DNA from: Frankiaceae bacterium
GTDB lineage: Bacteria > Actinomycetota > Actinomycetes > BP-191
Reading direction: 5' to 3'
Length of the DNA stretch: 35,818 nucleotides
Assembly: GCA_035556555.1 (NCBI GenBank)
Contig: DATMES010000011.1
Location: 1 to 35,818, forward strand
In this document: positions 7,862-15,187 of the stretch, one piece after another
How positions within the stretch are numbered: position 1 is the first letter of the stretch
Layout of the letters: each line of letters starts with the position of its first letter
Notes under the pieces: generated by a model
The model's input: the letters and a program-made list of their open reading frames with translations, nothing else
The model's database searches: none
Told to the model about the DNA's origin: nothing
Position numbers and translations under genes: made by a program

Positions 7862-9142
7862 ATGCCCCTGCGCCGCCGTACCCTCGTCGCGCTCGCCGCC
7901 GTCGCGCTCGCCACCCCCACGGCGAACGCCGCCGTCGTCCCCGGGATCGGCGCGTTCTCCTCGGCCAACGTCACCTGGCACGGCACGCTCCCCGTCGACG
8001 TCCCCGGCATCGGCGCCGACGTCGTGACGGTCGGCGGCCAGCGCCGCTTCTACGTCACGGGCGCCCGCGGCCTGTCGATCTACGACGTGACCGACCCGGC
8101 GCTCCCGATCCCGCTCGGCCACCTCGAGCTGCCGCACTTCGAGAACGAAGCCGTCGCCGTCGCGCGCGACGGCTCGGTCGCGATCATCGCGTCGGAGGCC
8201 GGCCTGACGACGTACGTCGTCGACACCACCAACCCCGCGGTCCCGACGCTGGCGAGTGTCATCGCCGAGGGCACGCACACCGCCGCCTGCTCGGACGCGG
8301 AGTGCAGCTACCTGTACGCGTCGTTCGGCTGGGCGTACGACCTCCGCGACCGCGCCAACCCCAAGAAGGTCGCGGACTGGGGCGGTGAGGGCTACGGCTT
8401 CACGCACGCCGCCAACCTCGACGACGCCGGCTACGTCATCGCCGACTGGTCGCTGAAGATGTACGACCCGAGGACCGACCCCGCGAGCCCGACGCTGGTC
8501 GCGGAGATGGGTGACATCTCCGGGCAGCAGGTCAGCCTCGGTCACAACAACCAACGCCCCGACGCCGACCTCTGGCAGCCGCGCGCGGCCGGCGACACGA
8601 GCCCCGGGCTGCGCCCCGGCGAGTTGCTGCTCACCGGCGGCGAGACGCTGTCGACAGGCAGCTGCCCGGGCGGCTCCGGCATCACGTCGTGGAGCATCGC
8701 CAACTTCGACCGCGGCGCGACGTTCACGCCGCTCGACACGTTCTACCCGAGCGCCGGCAACTACGTGGACGGCAATCCGGCGGTCAACGCGCTGGGCTGC
8801 AGCAGTCACTGGTTCGACTACCGCGACGGCGTCGTCGCGGCGGGCTGGTACGAGAACGGCGTCCGCTTCTTCGACGTGCACCGCACGACCGGCGACATCA
8901 CCGAGGTCGGCTGGTACCAGCCCGTCGCGACGGAGGCGTGGGCGGCGTACTGGATCGACGACGAGTACGTCTACTCGGTCGACGCGGTCCGCGGCATCGA
9001 CATCCTCCGCTTCGACAGGGACGCCGCGCCGCCGGCGCAGAGCCAGAGCGACGCCTCCTGGCGTCTCGACCCGAACCGTCCCCTCAGCTTCGTCAGCCGG
9101 CGCGAGCGGCTCCTGTGCAGCCAGGCCCAGAGGCGCGCGTGA
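7862..9142 (+). CDS. LVIVD-repeat secreted beta-propeller protein, copy 1
   Basis: This protein of about 426 residues has a signal peptide (MPLRRRTLVALAAVALATPT, then ANAA) and LVIVD-type repeats. Visible repeats include GLSIYDVTDPALPIPLGHLE, TYVVDTTNPAVPTLASVI, YDLRDRANPKKVADW, MYDPRTDPASPTLVAEM, VRFFDVHRTTGDITEVGWY and GIDILRFDRDAAPP. Each has the D-[VTR]-[ST]-[DN]-P turn typical of the LVIVD family, which folds as a beta-propeller on the cell surface or outside the cell. Start: ATG 7862, because the frame upstream lacks a signal peptide. The next gene is a close paralogue whose ATG overlaps this stop codon (TGATG), so the two are translationally coupled. Their substrate or partner is unknown. 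Confidence 0.88.
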   Translation: MPLRRRTLVALAAVALATPTANAAVVPGIGAFSSANVTWHGTLPVDVPGIGADVVTVGGQRRFYVTGARGLSIYDVTDPALPIPLGHLELPHFENEAVAVARDGSVAIIASEAGLTTYVVDTTNPAVPTLASVIAEGTHTAACSDAECSYLYASFGWAYDLRDRANPKKVADWGGEGYGFTHAANLDDAGYVIADWSLKMYDPRTDPASPTLVAEMGDISGQQVSLGHNNQRPDADLWQPRAAGDTSPGLRPGELLLTGGETLSTGSCPGGSGITSWSIANFDRGATFTPLDTFYPSAGNYVDGNPAVNALGCSSHWFDYRDGVVAAGWYENGVRFFDVHRTTGDITEVGWYQPVATEAWAAYWIDDEYVYSVDAVRGIDILRFDRDAAPPAQSQSDASWRLDPNRPLSFVSRRERLLCSQAQRRA

Positions 9143-10413
9143 TGGCCGTACGACGGCGCACGCTCGCCGCGGTCGTCTCCCTCGCGTTCAGCGTCCCTGT
9201 GAGCGGCCCCGCCACGGGCGACCCCGGCGTCGGCGGCTTCATGTCCACGAACGTCACGTGGCAGGGCACGATCCCCGTCGACGTCCCCGGCATCGGCGCG
9301 AAGGTCGTCACGGTCGGCACGCAGCGCCGCTTCTACGTCACCGGCCTGCGCGGGCTGACCATCTACGACGTCACGAACCCGATGGTCCCCGTGCCGCTCG
9401 GCCACCTCGAGCTGCCGCACTTCGAGAACGAAGCGGTCTCCGTCGCGCGCGACGGCTCGGTGGCGATCATCGCGTCGGAGATCCCCTCGGCGACGTACGT
9501 CGTCGACACCACGAACCCGCTCGTACCGAGGCTGGCCAGCACGATCGAGGAGGGCTCGCACACGGTCGCCTGCTCCGACGCGAGGTGCAGCTACCTGTAC
9601 GCGTCGTTCGGCTGGGCGTACGACATCCGCGACCGCGCCAACCCGAAGCCCGCCGGGCGGTGGGGCGGCAGCGGACACGCCGCCAACCTCGACGCCGCCG
9701 GCTTCCTCGTCTCCGACGGCGGGCTGCAGATGTTCGACCCGCGCCGCGACCCCGCGAACCCGCGCAAGGTCGCGACGCGGCCGAAGTTCGCCGGCAGGCC
9801 GACCAGCGCCGGGCACAACAACATCCGCCCCGACGCGGACCAGTGGCGGCCGCGCCGCAAGGGCGACACCAGCCCGGCGCTGCGACCGGGCGAGTTGCTG
9901 CTCTCCGGCGGCGAGACGATGAACACCGTCTCCTGCCCCGGCGGCTCCGGGATCACGTCATGGAGCATCGCGAACTTCGACCGCGGCGAGCGGTACAAGG
10001 CGCTCGACACGTTCTTCCCGAAGGCCGGCAACTACGCCGACGGCAACCCCGCCGTCAACGCCGTCGGCTGCTCGAGCCACTGGTTCGACTACCGCAAGGG
10101 CGTCGTCGCGGCCGGCTGGTACGAGAACGGCATCCGCTTCTTCGACGTCCATCGCACGACCGGCAGGATCACCGAGGTGGGCTGGTTCCAGCCGGTCGCG
10201 ACGGAGGCCTGGGCGGCGTACTGGATCGACGACGAGTACGTCTACTCGGTCGACGCGGCGCGCGGCATCGACATCCTGCGCTTCGACCGCACGGCGAAGC
10301 GGCCCACGCAGAGCCAGAGTGACGGGTCGTGGCGCGTCGGCCCGAACCGCCCGATCAGCTTCGTCACGCAGCGCGAGCGCTACCTCTGCTCGCTCGCGCA
10401 GCGCGGCCGCTGA
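9142..10413 (+). CDS. LVIVD-repeat secreted beta-propeller protein, copy 2
   Basis: A tandem paralogue of the preceding gene, about 423 residues. It begins MAVRRRTLAAVVSLAFSVPV, a weaker signal peptide with cleavage probably near GPATG. Long blocks are identical or nearly so to copy 1, for example VTWQGTIPVDVPGIGAKVVT against VTWHGTLPVDVPGIGADVVT, SCPGGSGITSWSIANFDRG, and AYWIDDEYVYSVDA in both. The LVIVD-type motifs recur at equivalent places (GLTIYDVTNPMVPVPLGHLE, TYVVDTTNPLVPRLAST). Differences include a shorter loop after the DIRDRANPKPAGRWGG segment. The start codon overlaps the stop of copy 1 by one base. The high identity points to a fairly recent duplication or ongoing gene conversion. 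Confidence 0.88.
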   Translation: MAVRRRTLAAVVSLAFSVPVSGPATGDPGVGGFMSTNVTWQGTIPVDVPGIGAKVVTVGTQRRFYVTGLRGLTIYDVTNPMVPVPLGHLELPHFENEAVSVARDGSVAIIASEIPSATYVVDTTNPLVPRLASTIEEGSHTVACSDARCSYLYASFGWAYDIRDRANPKPAGRWGGSGHAANLDAAGFLVSDGGLQMFDPRRDPANPRKVATRPKFAGRPTSAGHNNIRPDADQWRPRRKGDTSPALRPGELLLSGGETMNTVSCPGGSGITSWSIANFDRGERYKALDTFFPKAGNYADGNPAVNAVGCSSHWFDYRKGVVAAGWYENGIRFFDVHRTTGRITEVGWFQPVATEAWAAYWIDDEYVYSVDAARGIDILRFDRTAKRPTQSQSDGSWRVGPNRPISFVTQRERYLCSLAQRGR

Positions 10414-10516
10414 CCCGCGCGGCAGGTCCCGCTCCACCGCCGTCGAACTGCGCTGGCGCACACCCGTCCGGCGCCGCCCGTGGCTCCGGGCGGTCCCTAC
10501 GTGTCCAGGAGATCCC

Positions 10517-11062
10517 ATGCGCATCCGTACCCTCGTCGCGGCGTTCGGCGCCGCGACCCTCCTCGTCGGTCTCGGCGCCGCGCCGGCGTCCGCCGGCGAC
10601 GGCCCGTCCGAGTACTGCGGCGACGGCATCCCGTCGAGCGGCCACGTCGAGGTCCCGCTCGTCAACACGCCCGTCACGCTCGGCCTCGAGGTCGTGTATT
10701 CGCCCGCCGGCCAGGTGCACATCTGCTACAGCACGACGCCGTACGGCCAGCCGGGCGGCATCGGCGGCGAGATCGCCATCCTCGCCGGCACCGACTCCGC
10801 CAACCCGTCCGTGACCGCGTACGTGGTCTGCGTCCAGGACGCCCCCGTGATCGTCGGTACGCAGGTGCTCTGCTGGGAGGGCGCGTCCGTCGACCTCGGC
10901 GACGTCACGATCGGCACCCCCGGCAGCGGCCTCTGCCTGAGCTACCAGGGCGTCTGCCTCGTCGAGGTGCCGCTCGTGTCGGTCGCCGGGCACCCCGACC
11001 CCAACCGTCACCTCATCTCGCTCTACGTCCTGGGGCAGTGGCACCACATCGACCTCGCGTAG
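10517..11062 (+). CDS. Small secreted protein of unknown function
   Basis: This 181-residue protein has a signal peptide (MRIRTLVAAFGAATLLVGLG, then AAPASA). The mature part is Gly-, Val- and Ser-rich with cysteines in YCGDG, HICYST, VVCVQD, VLCWEG, GLCLSY and GVCLVE, giving up to three disulfide bonds. The pattern of short hydrophobic strands suggests a beta-sandwich. AGGAG at 10507-10511, five bases before the ATG, supports the start. The gene follows the LVIVD pair by about 100 bp in the same direction and could share their export setting. No family recognised. Confidence 0.75.
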   Translation: MRIRTLVAAFGAATLLVGLGAAPASAGDGPSEYCGDGIPSSGHVEVPLVNTPVTLGLEVVYSPAGQVHICYSTTPYGQPGGIGGEIAILAGTDSANPSVTAYVVCVQDAPVIVGTQVLCWEGASVDLGDVTIGTPGSGLCLSYQGVCLVEVPLVSVAGHPDPNRHLISLYVLGQWHHIDLA

Positions 11063-11079
11063 CCCGCGGTCCACGACGC

Positions 11080-11113
11080 GCCGCCGATTGGGGCATTCGC
11101 CCGAATCGGCGGC
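11080..11113 (+). terminator. Strong GC-rich terminator hairpin
   Basis: GCCGCCGATT (11080-11089) pairs perfectly with AATCGGCGGC (11104-11113); an inner GGGC/GCCC pairing extends the stem. It lies 17 bp after the stop of the secreted-protein gene and just before the promoter of the next operon, so it insulates the two. Confidence 0.7.
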
Positions 11114-11124
11114 CGTCGCCGCGT

Positions 11125-11130
11125 TAGCCT
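11125..11130 (+). promoter_or_regulatory. -10 box for leaderless transcript
   Basis: TAGCCT (11125-11130) fits the actinobacterial TANNNT -10 element. The GTG start lies 7 bases after its end, exactly where transcription should begin, and there is no ribosome binding site in between. The mRNA is therefore predicted to be leaderless. Confidence 0.55.
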
Positions 11131-11136
11131 GGACGC

Positions 11137-12069
11137 GTGGCAGCGGCCGGGACGGCGCCTGACCGGAGCTCTTTCCGGCACGAGGCGCTCTTCTACGCGG
11201 GGGACGCCGACTTCGTCGCGCGCACCGTGCCGTTCATCCTCGACGGCGTCGCCCACGGCGAGCCGGTACTCGTCGTCGTCCCCGGGTCCAAGCTGGCGCT
11301 GCTCCGCGACGCGCTCGGGCGCGAAGCCGACGGGGTGACGTTCGGCGACATGGACGCCGTCGGCAGGAACCCGTCGCGCATCATCCCGGTCTGGCGCCGC
11401 TTCGAGGCCGACCGCCCGCCGGGCCGCCCCGCGCGCGGCATCGGCGAGCCTGTGCACCCGGCGCGGAGCGCCGACGAGCTCGTCGAGTGCCGCCGGCACG
11501 AGACGCTGCTCAACGTCGCCTTCGCCGGGACGTACGACTGGTCGCTGGTCTGCCCGTACGACGTCGCCGCGCTCCCGCCCGACGTCGTCGCCGAGGCGAT
11601 GACGACGCATCCGTACGTGCGCGACGAGGGCACCAGCGCGGTGTACCAGATCGACCTCCCCGACGACCCGCTGCCGCCGCGGCCGGCGAACGCCGTCGAG
11701 CTGACCTTCGGCGGCCGTGACCCGCTCGACGTGGTGCACACGTTCGTCCGCGGCAACGCCGCCGCGGCGGGTCTCTCGCTGGCACGCATCGACGACCTCG
11801 CCATGGCCGTGCACGAGCTGGCCATCAACTCGCTGACGCATGCGGGCGGCCGCGGCGTGGTGGCGTTCTGGCACGACGAGGGCGACGTGTTCTGCGAGGT
11901 CCGCGACGCCGGCATCATCCGCGACCCGCTGGTGGGGCGTACGGACCCGGAGCTGGAGCAGGAGGGTGGCCGCGGCGTGTGGATCGTCAACCGGCTCTGC
12001 GACCTCGTGCAGGTCCGTTCGTCGGCGGCGGGCACGTCGATCCGCGTCCGGATGTCGCTCGCGCGGTGA
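11137..12069 (+). CDS. MEDS domain - HATPase anti-sigma-type regulator
   Basis: This 310-residue protein has two domains. The N-terminal MEDS (DcmR-type sensory) domain covers about residues 12-175: FRHEALFYAGDADFVARTVP, HGEPVLVVVPGSKLALLRDA, then a long helical stretch ending WSLVCPYDVAALPPDVVAEA. The C-terminal HATPase_c_2 domain of the RsbW type covers about 190-308, with N-box HELAINSLTHAG, G1 box EVRDAG and G2 box GGRGVWIVNRLCDLV. Proteins of this build act as serine kinases or anti-sigma factors controlling SigB/F-type sigma factors. The STAS-sigma fusion at 1982 is a natural candidate partner, though not linked directly. It opens an operon with the Nif3-like gene, whose GTG overlaps this stop (GTGA). 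Start GTG 11137 is supported by the -10 box immediately upstream. Confidence 0.9.
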   Translation: MAAAGTAPDRSSFRHEALFYAGDADFVARTVPFILDGVAHGEPVLVVVPGSKLALLRDALGREADGVTFGDMDAVGRNPSRIIPVWRRFEADRPPGRPARGIGEPVHPARSADELVECRRHETLLNVAFAGTYDWSLVCPYDVAALPPDVVAEAMTTHPYVRDEGTSAVYQIDLPDDPLPPRPANAVELTFGGRDPLDVVHTFVRGNAAAAGLSLARIDDLAMAVHELAINSLTHAGGRGVVAFWHDEGDVFCEVRDAGIIRDPLVGRTDPELEQEGGRGVWIVNRLCDLVQVRSSAAGTSIRVRMSLAR

Positions 12070-13178
12070 CCGCGCGCATCGGCGACTGGGTCGCCGCACT
12101 CGAGTCGCTCTACGACCCGTCGTGGGCCGAGGACTGGGACGCCGTCGGCCTGGTCACCGGCGACCCCGACGCCGAGGCGGCCGAGGCGCTGTTCGCCGTC
12201 GACCCGGTCGCGGCGACGGTCGACGAGGCCGTGCGCCGCGGCGCGACGCTGCTCGTCACGCACCACCCGCTGCTGCTGCGCGGCGTCCACGGCGTGCCCG
12301 TCACCGACTACAAGGGCGCCCTCGTCGACCGGCTCGTCCGCGAGGGGATCGCGCTGTACGTCGCACACACCAACGCCGACGTCGCCTCTCCGGGCGTCAG
12401 CGACGTGCTCGCGCGGACGCTCGGCGTCCGCGACCTCGCGCCGCTCGCGCCAGGCCCGCCGGACGACGCCGTGAAGATCGCCGTCTACGTCCCGCCCGAC
12501 GCCACCGACAAGGTGGTCGACGCGCTCGCCGCCGCGGGCGCGGGGACCATCGGGGCGTACGAGCGCTGCGCCTGGTGGGCCGAGGGGACGGGGACGTACG
12601 AGGCCACCAAGGACGCCAACCCGGCGATCGGGGAGCCGGGGGAGCGCACGCACACGACCGAGCGCCGCGTCGAGATGCTGGTGCCGCAACGCGTTCTGCC
12701 CCAGGCGATCCGGGCGCTCCTGGGCGCGCATCCGTACGAGGAGCCGGCGTACGACGTCATCCCCGTCCTGCTCCCGCACGACCGCGGCGTCGGCCGCGTG
12801 GGGACGCTCGCCGAGGCGACGACGCTGGGGGAGTTCGCGGCGTCGGTGCGGGCGGCGCTGCCGTTCTGCGGCAACCCGATCCGCGTTGCGGGCGACGCGT
12901 CCATGCCGGTCCAGACGGTCGCGGTCTGCGGCGGCTCCGGCGACGACCTGATCGACACCGCGCGCAGGGCGGGCGCCGACGTCTACGTCACCGCCGACCT
13001 GCGCCACCATCCCGTCAGCGAGGCCCGCGAACGCGGTCTGGCGCTCATCGACGCGGGGCACTGGGCGACCGAGCAGCCCTGGCTGGCCGACGCGGCGGAA
13101 CGCGTCGCGGATAAGGTCGGCGGCGTCCGTACGCACGTCTCGACGACCGTCACCGACCCCTGGAGCACGCTCGCGTGA
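12066..13178 (+). CDS. Nif3-like dinuclear metal centre protein
   Basis: This 370-residue protein belongs to the Nif3/YbgI family (sometimes named GTP cyclohydrolase 1 type 2 homologue). Family members form hexameric toroids with two metal ions per active site. Visible metal-site motifs are LLVTHHPLLLRG (His66, His67), VAHTNAD (His101, Asp105), and near the C-terminus IDAGHWATEQPW with the last His and Glu ligands. The central part (about residues 140-250) is the PII-like insertion common in the longer bacterial forms, including MLVPQRVLPQAIRALLGAHP and YEEPAYDVIPV. The true biochemical role of the family is unsettled. The GTG start overlaps the upstream stop by four bases. The order Nif3 - zinc ribbon protein - RNase H/phosphatase is the same as in Mycobacterium (Rv2230c-Rv2229c-Rv2228c). 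Confidence 0.95.
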   Translation: MTARIGDWVAALESLYDPSWAEDWDAVGLVTGDPDAEAAEALFAVDPVAATVDEAVRRGATLLVTHHPLLLRGVHGVPVTDYKGALVDRLVREGIALYVAHTNADVASPGVSDVLARTLGVRDLAPLAPGPPDDAVKIAVYVPPDATDKVVDALAAAGAGTIGAYERCAWWAEGTGTYEATKDANPAIGEPGERTHTTERRVEMLVPQRVLPQAIRALLGAHPYEEPAYDVIPVLLPHDRGVGRVGTLAEATTLGEFAASVRAALPFCGNPIRVAGDASMPVQTVAVCGGSGDDLIDTARRAGADVYVTADLRHHPVSEARERGLALIDAGHWATEQPWLADAAERVADKVGGVRTHVSTTVTDPWSTLA

Positions 13179-13915
13179 AAGCCGCCCCGGAAGCCCAGCT
13201 GCGACTCCTGGAGCTGCAGGGGATCGACGCCGCGCTGGACCGCCTCGCGCACCGGCGCCGCACGCTCCCCGAGCTCGCCGAGATCGAGAAGGCCGAGACC
13301 CGCCTCGACGAGCTGCGCGACCTCGTCGTCGGCGCCGAGACCGAGCTGTCCGACGCCGACCGCGAGCAGCGCAAGGTCGAGAACGACGTCGACGTCGTCC
13401 GCACCCGCATGGCCCGCGACCAGCAGCGGCTCGACACCGGCGCGGTGTCGCACGCCAAGGAGCTGGAGAGCCTGCGGCACGAGCTCGACTCGCTCGCCAA
13501 GCGGCAGGGCGACCTCGAGGAGGTCGTCCTCGAGCACATGGAACGCCGCGAGGAGATCGAGGGTCGCCTGTCCGCGCTGACCGCCGAGCGCGACACGGTG
13601 ACGGCGGCGATGGAGGAGGCGGCGGCGCGCCGCGACGAGGCGTTCGCGTCGATCGACTCCGAGGCGGCGATGCGCACGGAGGAACGTTCCTCGGTGGCGG
13701 CGGGGCTGCCGGAGGACCTGCTGGCGCTGTACGAGAAGATCCGCGCCGACGCGGGCACCGGCGCGGCCGCGCTGCACCGCGCGCAGTGCCAGGGGTGCCA
13801 TCTCACGATGCCGCCGACGGAGATGTCGCGGTTCCGCACGGCGCCCGAGGACGAGGTGCTGCGCTGTGAGGAGTGCCGGCGCATCCTCGTCCGTACGGCC
13901 GACAGCGGCCTCTAG
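13175..13915 (+). CDS. Coiled-coil C4 zinc ribbon protein
   Basis: This 246-residue protein starts with a long antiparallel coiled coil (about residues 5-175, rich in Glu, Arg and Leu heptads such as LLELQGIDAALDRLAHRRRT and ELDSLAKRQGDLEEVVLEHM). It ends in a zinc ribbon (about 195-240) with CQGCHLTMPP and CEECRRILV, giving a C-x2-C pair followed by another C-x2-C pair. This is the CT398-like / zf-RING_7 family, found next to Nif3-like genes across actinobacteria. The family is thought to act as an adaptor or nucleic-acid-binding factor; no catalytic residues are visible. The GTG start overlaps the Nif3 stop by four bases and the stop overlaps the next GTG by one base (TAGTG). Confidence 0.92.
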   Translation: MKAAPEAQLRLLELQGIDAALDRLAHRRRTLPELAEIEKAETRLDELRDLVVGAETELSDADREQRKVENDVDVVRTRMARDQQRLDTGAVSHAKELESLRHELDSLAKRQGDLEEVVLEHMERREEIEGRLSALTAERDTVTAAMEEAAARRDEAFASIDSEAAMRTEERSSVAAGLPEDLLALYEKIRADAGTGAAALHRAQCQGCHLTMPPTEMSRFRTAPEDEVLRCEECRRILVRTADSGL

Positions 13916-15015
13916 TGCCGCGGCGCGTCGTCGTCGAGGCCGACGGCGGGTCGCGGGGCAACCCGGGACCCGCCGGCTACGGCGCCGTCGTCAAGGACGC
14001 CGCGTCCGGCGAGGTCCTCGCCGAGGTCGCCGAGGGCATCGGCACCGCGAGCAACAACGTCGCCGAGTACCGCGGCCTCATCGCGGGCCTGCGGGCCGCG
14101 GCCGCGCTCGGTGACGTGGACCGCGTGGACGTACGGATGGACTCCAAGCTCGTCGTCGAGCAGATGGCCGGGCGCTGGCAGGTCAAGCACCCGGACATGC
14201 GCATCCTGCGGCGCGAGGCGGCGGCGGTCGTCGCGGAGCTGCCCGAGGTGACGTTCACGCATATCCGCCGCGAGCTGAACTCCCACGCCGACCGTCTCGC
14301 CAACGAGGCCATGGACGCCGCCGCGCGCGGCGAGCAGTGGGTCCGCGCGACGGGCGCGGTGGCCGAGGCGCCCGCGCATCGCGGGTGGCGGCCGCCGACG
14401 GGGACGCCGACGTCGCTGCTGCTCGTCCGGCACGGCCAGACCGACCTGTCGGTGGCCGGTCGCTTCAGTGGCATCGGCGACCCGCCGCTGACCGACGTGG
14501 GTGTCGCGCAGGCGAAGGCACTGGCCGAGCGGGCCGCGTCGCTCGGCGGGGTGACCGCCGTGTGGACGTCGCCGCTGAAGCGCGCGTACGACACCGCCGT
14601 CGCGATGGCAGACGCGCTCGGGCTGGAGGTCCGCGTCGAGGAACGCCTGCGGGAGTGCGACTTCGGGGCGTGGGAGGGGCTCACGTTCGCGGAGATCCAG
14701 GACCGCGACCCCGGCCTTCTCAGTGAGTGGATGGGCGACGCCGACGTGGCCGCGCCGGAGGGGGAGTCGTTCGCGGCGGTGACCCGGCGGGTGCGTCAGG
14801 CGCGCGACGCGGTCCTCGCCGCGCACCCCGGCGAACGCGTCGTCGTCGTCAGCCACGTCACGCCGATCAAGGTGCTGCTGCGGCTCGCGCTCGACGCGCC
14901 GCCGAGCGTCCTCTACCGGCTCTACCTCGACCTCGCGTCGATCTCGCAGGCCGACTGGTTCCCCGACGGCGGGGCGCAGGTACGCCGCGTCAACGACGTC
15001 GCGCACCTCGGCTGA
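13915..15015 (+). CDS. Bifunctional RNase HI / CobC-type phosphatase
   Basis: This 366-residue fusion matches M. tuberculosis Rv2228c in layout. The N-terminal RNase HI domain (residues 1-135) shows the catalytic set in order: Asp10 in VEADGGSRGNPGPAG, Glu51 in SNNVAEYRGL, Asp76 in VRMDSKLVVEQM, and Asp126 in NSHADRLANEAMD. It would cut RNA in RNA-DNA hybrids. The C-terminal histidine phosphatase domain (about 165-366) has LLLVRHGQTDLSVAGRFSG with the RHG motif, the acid-region ECDFGAWEG, and the second His in VVVSHVTPIKVLL. The Rv2228c relative is known for both RNase HI and alpha-ribazole phosphatase activity. It ends the operon. An inter-domain linker (about 135-163) is Ala/Arg/Pro-rich. 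Confidence 0.95.
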   Translation: MPRRVVVEADGGSRGNPGPAGYGAVVKDAASGEVLAEVAEGIGTASNNVAEYRGLIAGLRAAAALGDVDRVDVRMDSKLVVEQMAGRWQVKHPDMRILRREAAAVVAELPEVTFTHIRRELNSHADRLANEAMDAAARGEQWVRATGAVAEAPAHRGWRPPTGTPTSLLLVRHGQTDLSVAGRFSGIGDPPLTDVGVAQAKALAERAASLGGVTAVWTSPLKRAYDTAVAMADALGLEVRVEERLRECDFGAWEGLTFAEIQDRDPGLLSEWMGDADVAAPEGESFAAVTRRVRQARDAVLAAHPGERVVVVSHVTPIKVLLRLALDAPPSVLYRLYLDLASISQADWFPDGGAQVRRVNDVAHLG

Positions 15016-15060
15016 AAGCCGCTGACGCCGCGCCCTCGCGCGACTAGCATCGAAGACCGG

Positions 15061-15129
15061 CGGGGACGGCTCCCCGTGGCGCTTCCTTCTCCACTCTCAG
15101 GGGACCGGGGCTCCTTCGGGAGCGCCCGG
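15061..15129 (+). terminator. Two tandem hairpins after the operon
   Basis: The first stem is CGGGGA (15061-15066) with TCCCCG (15071-15076). The second is a 10-bp stem at 15105-15114 / 15119-15129 with one bulged base and a TTCG tetraloop, a very stable hairpin type. They lie after the RNase H/phosphatase gene and likely end that operon. A second role as leader structure for the next gene is possible because a -10-like TAGCAT (15045-15050) lies upstream. Confidence 0.6.
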
Positions 15130-15134
15130 CACAC

Positions 15135-15140
15135 TAGCGT
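15135..15140 (+). promoter_or_regulatory. -10 box candidate for RING protein gene
   Basis: TAGCGT (15135-15140) matches TANNNT and lies downstream of the hairpins; transcription would start near 15147, giving a leader of about 40 nt before the ATG at 15188. No clear -35 element is seen. Confidence 0.35.
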
Positions 15141-15187
15141 CGCGACCTTCCGTCCCCGCCTTTCGCCTGCTCCCCGGACGGACGCCG

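Noticed and set aside
8511-10322. 603-codon plus frame overlapping the LVIVD genes
   Set aside because: Out-of-frame reading of the tandem LVIVD genes; low-complexity Arg/Ala sequence.
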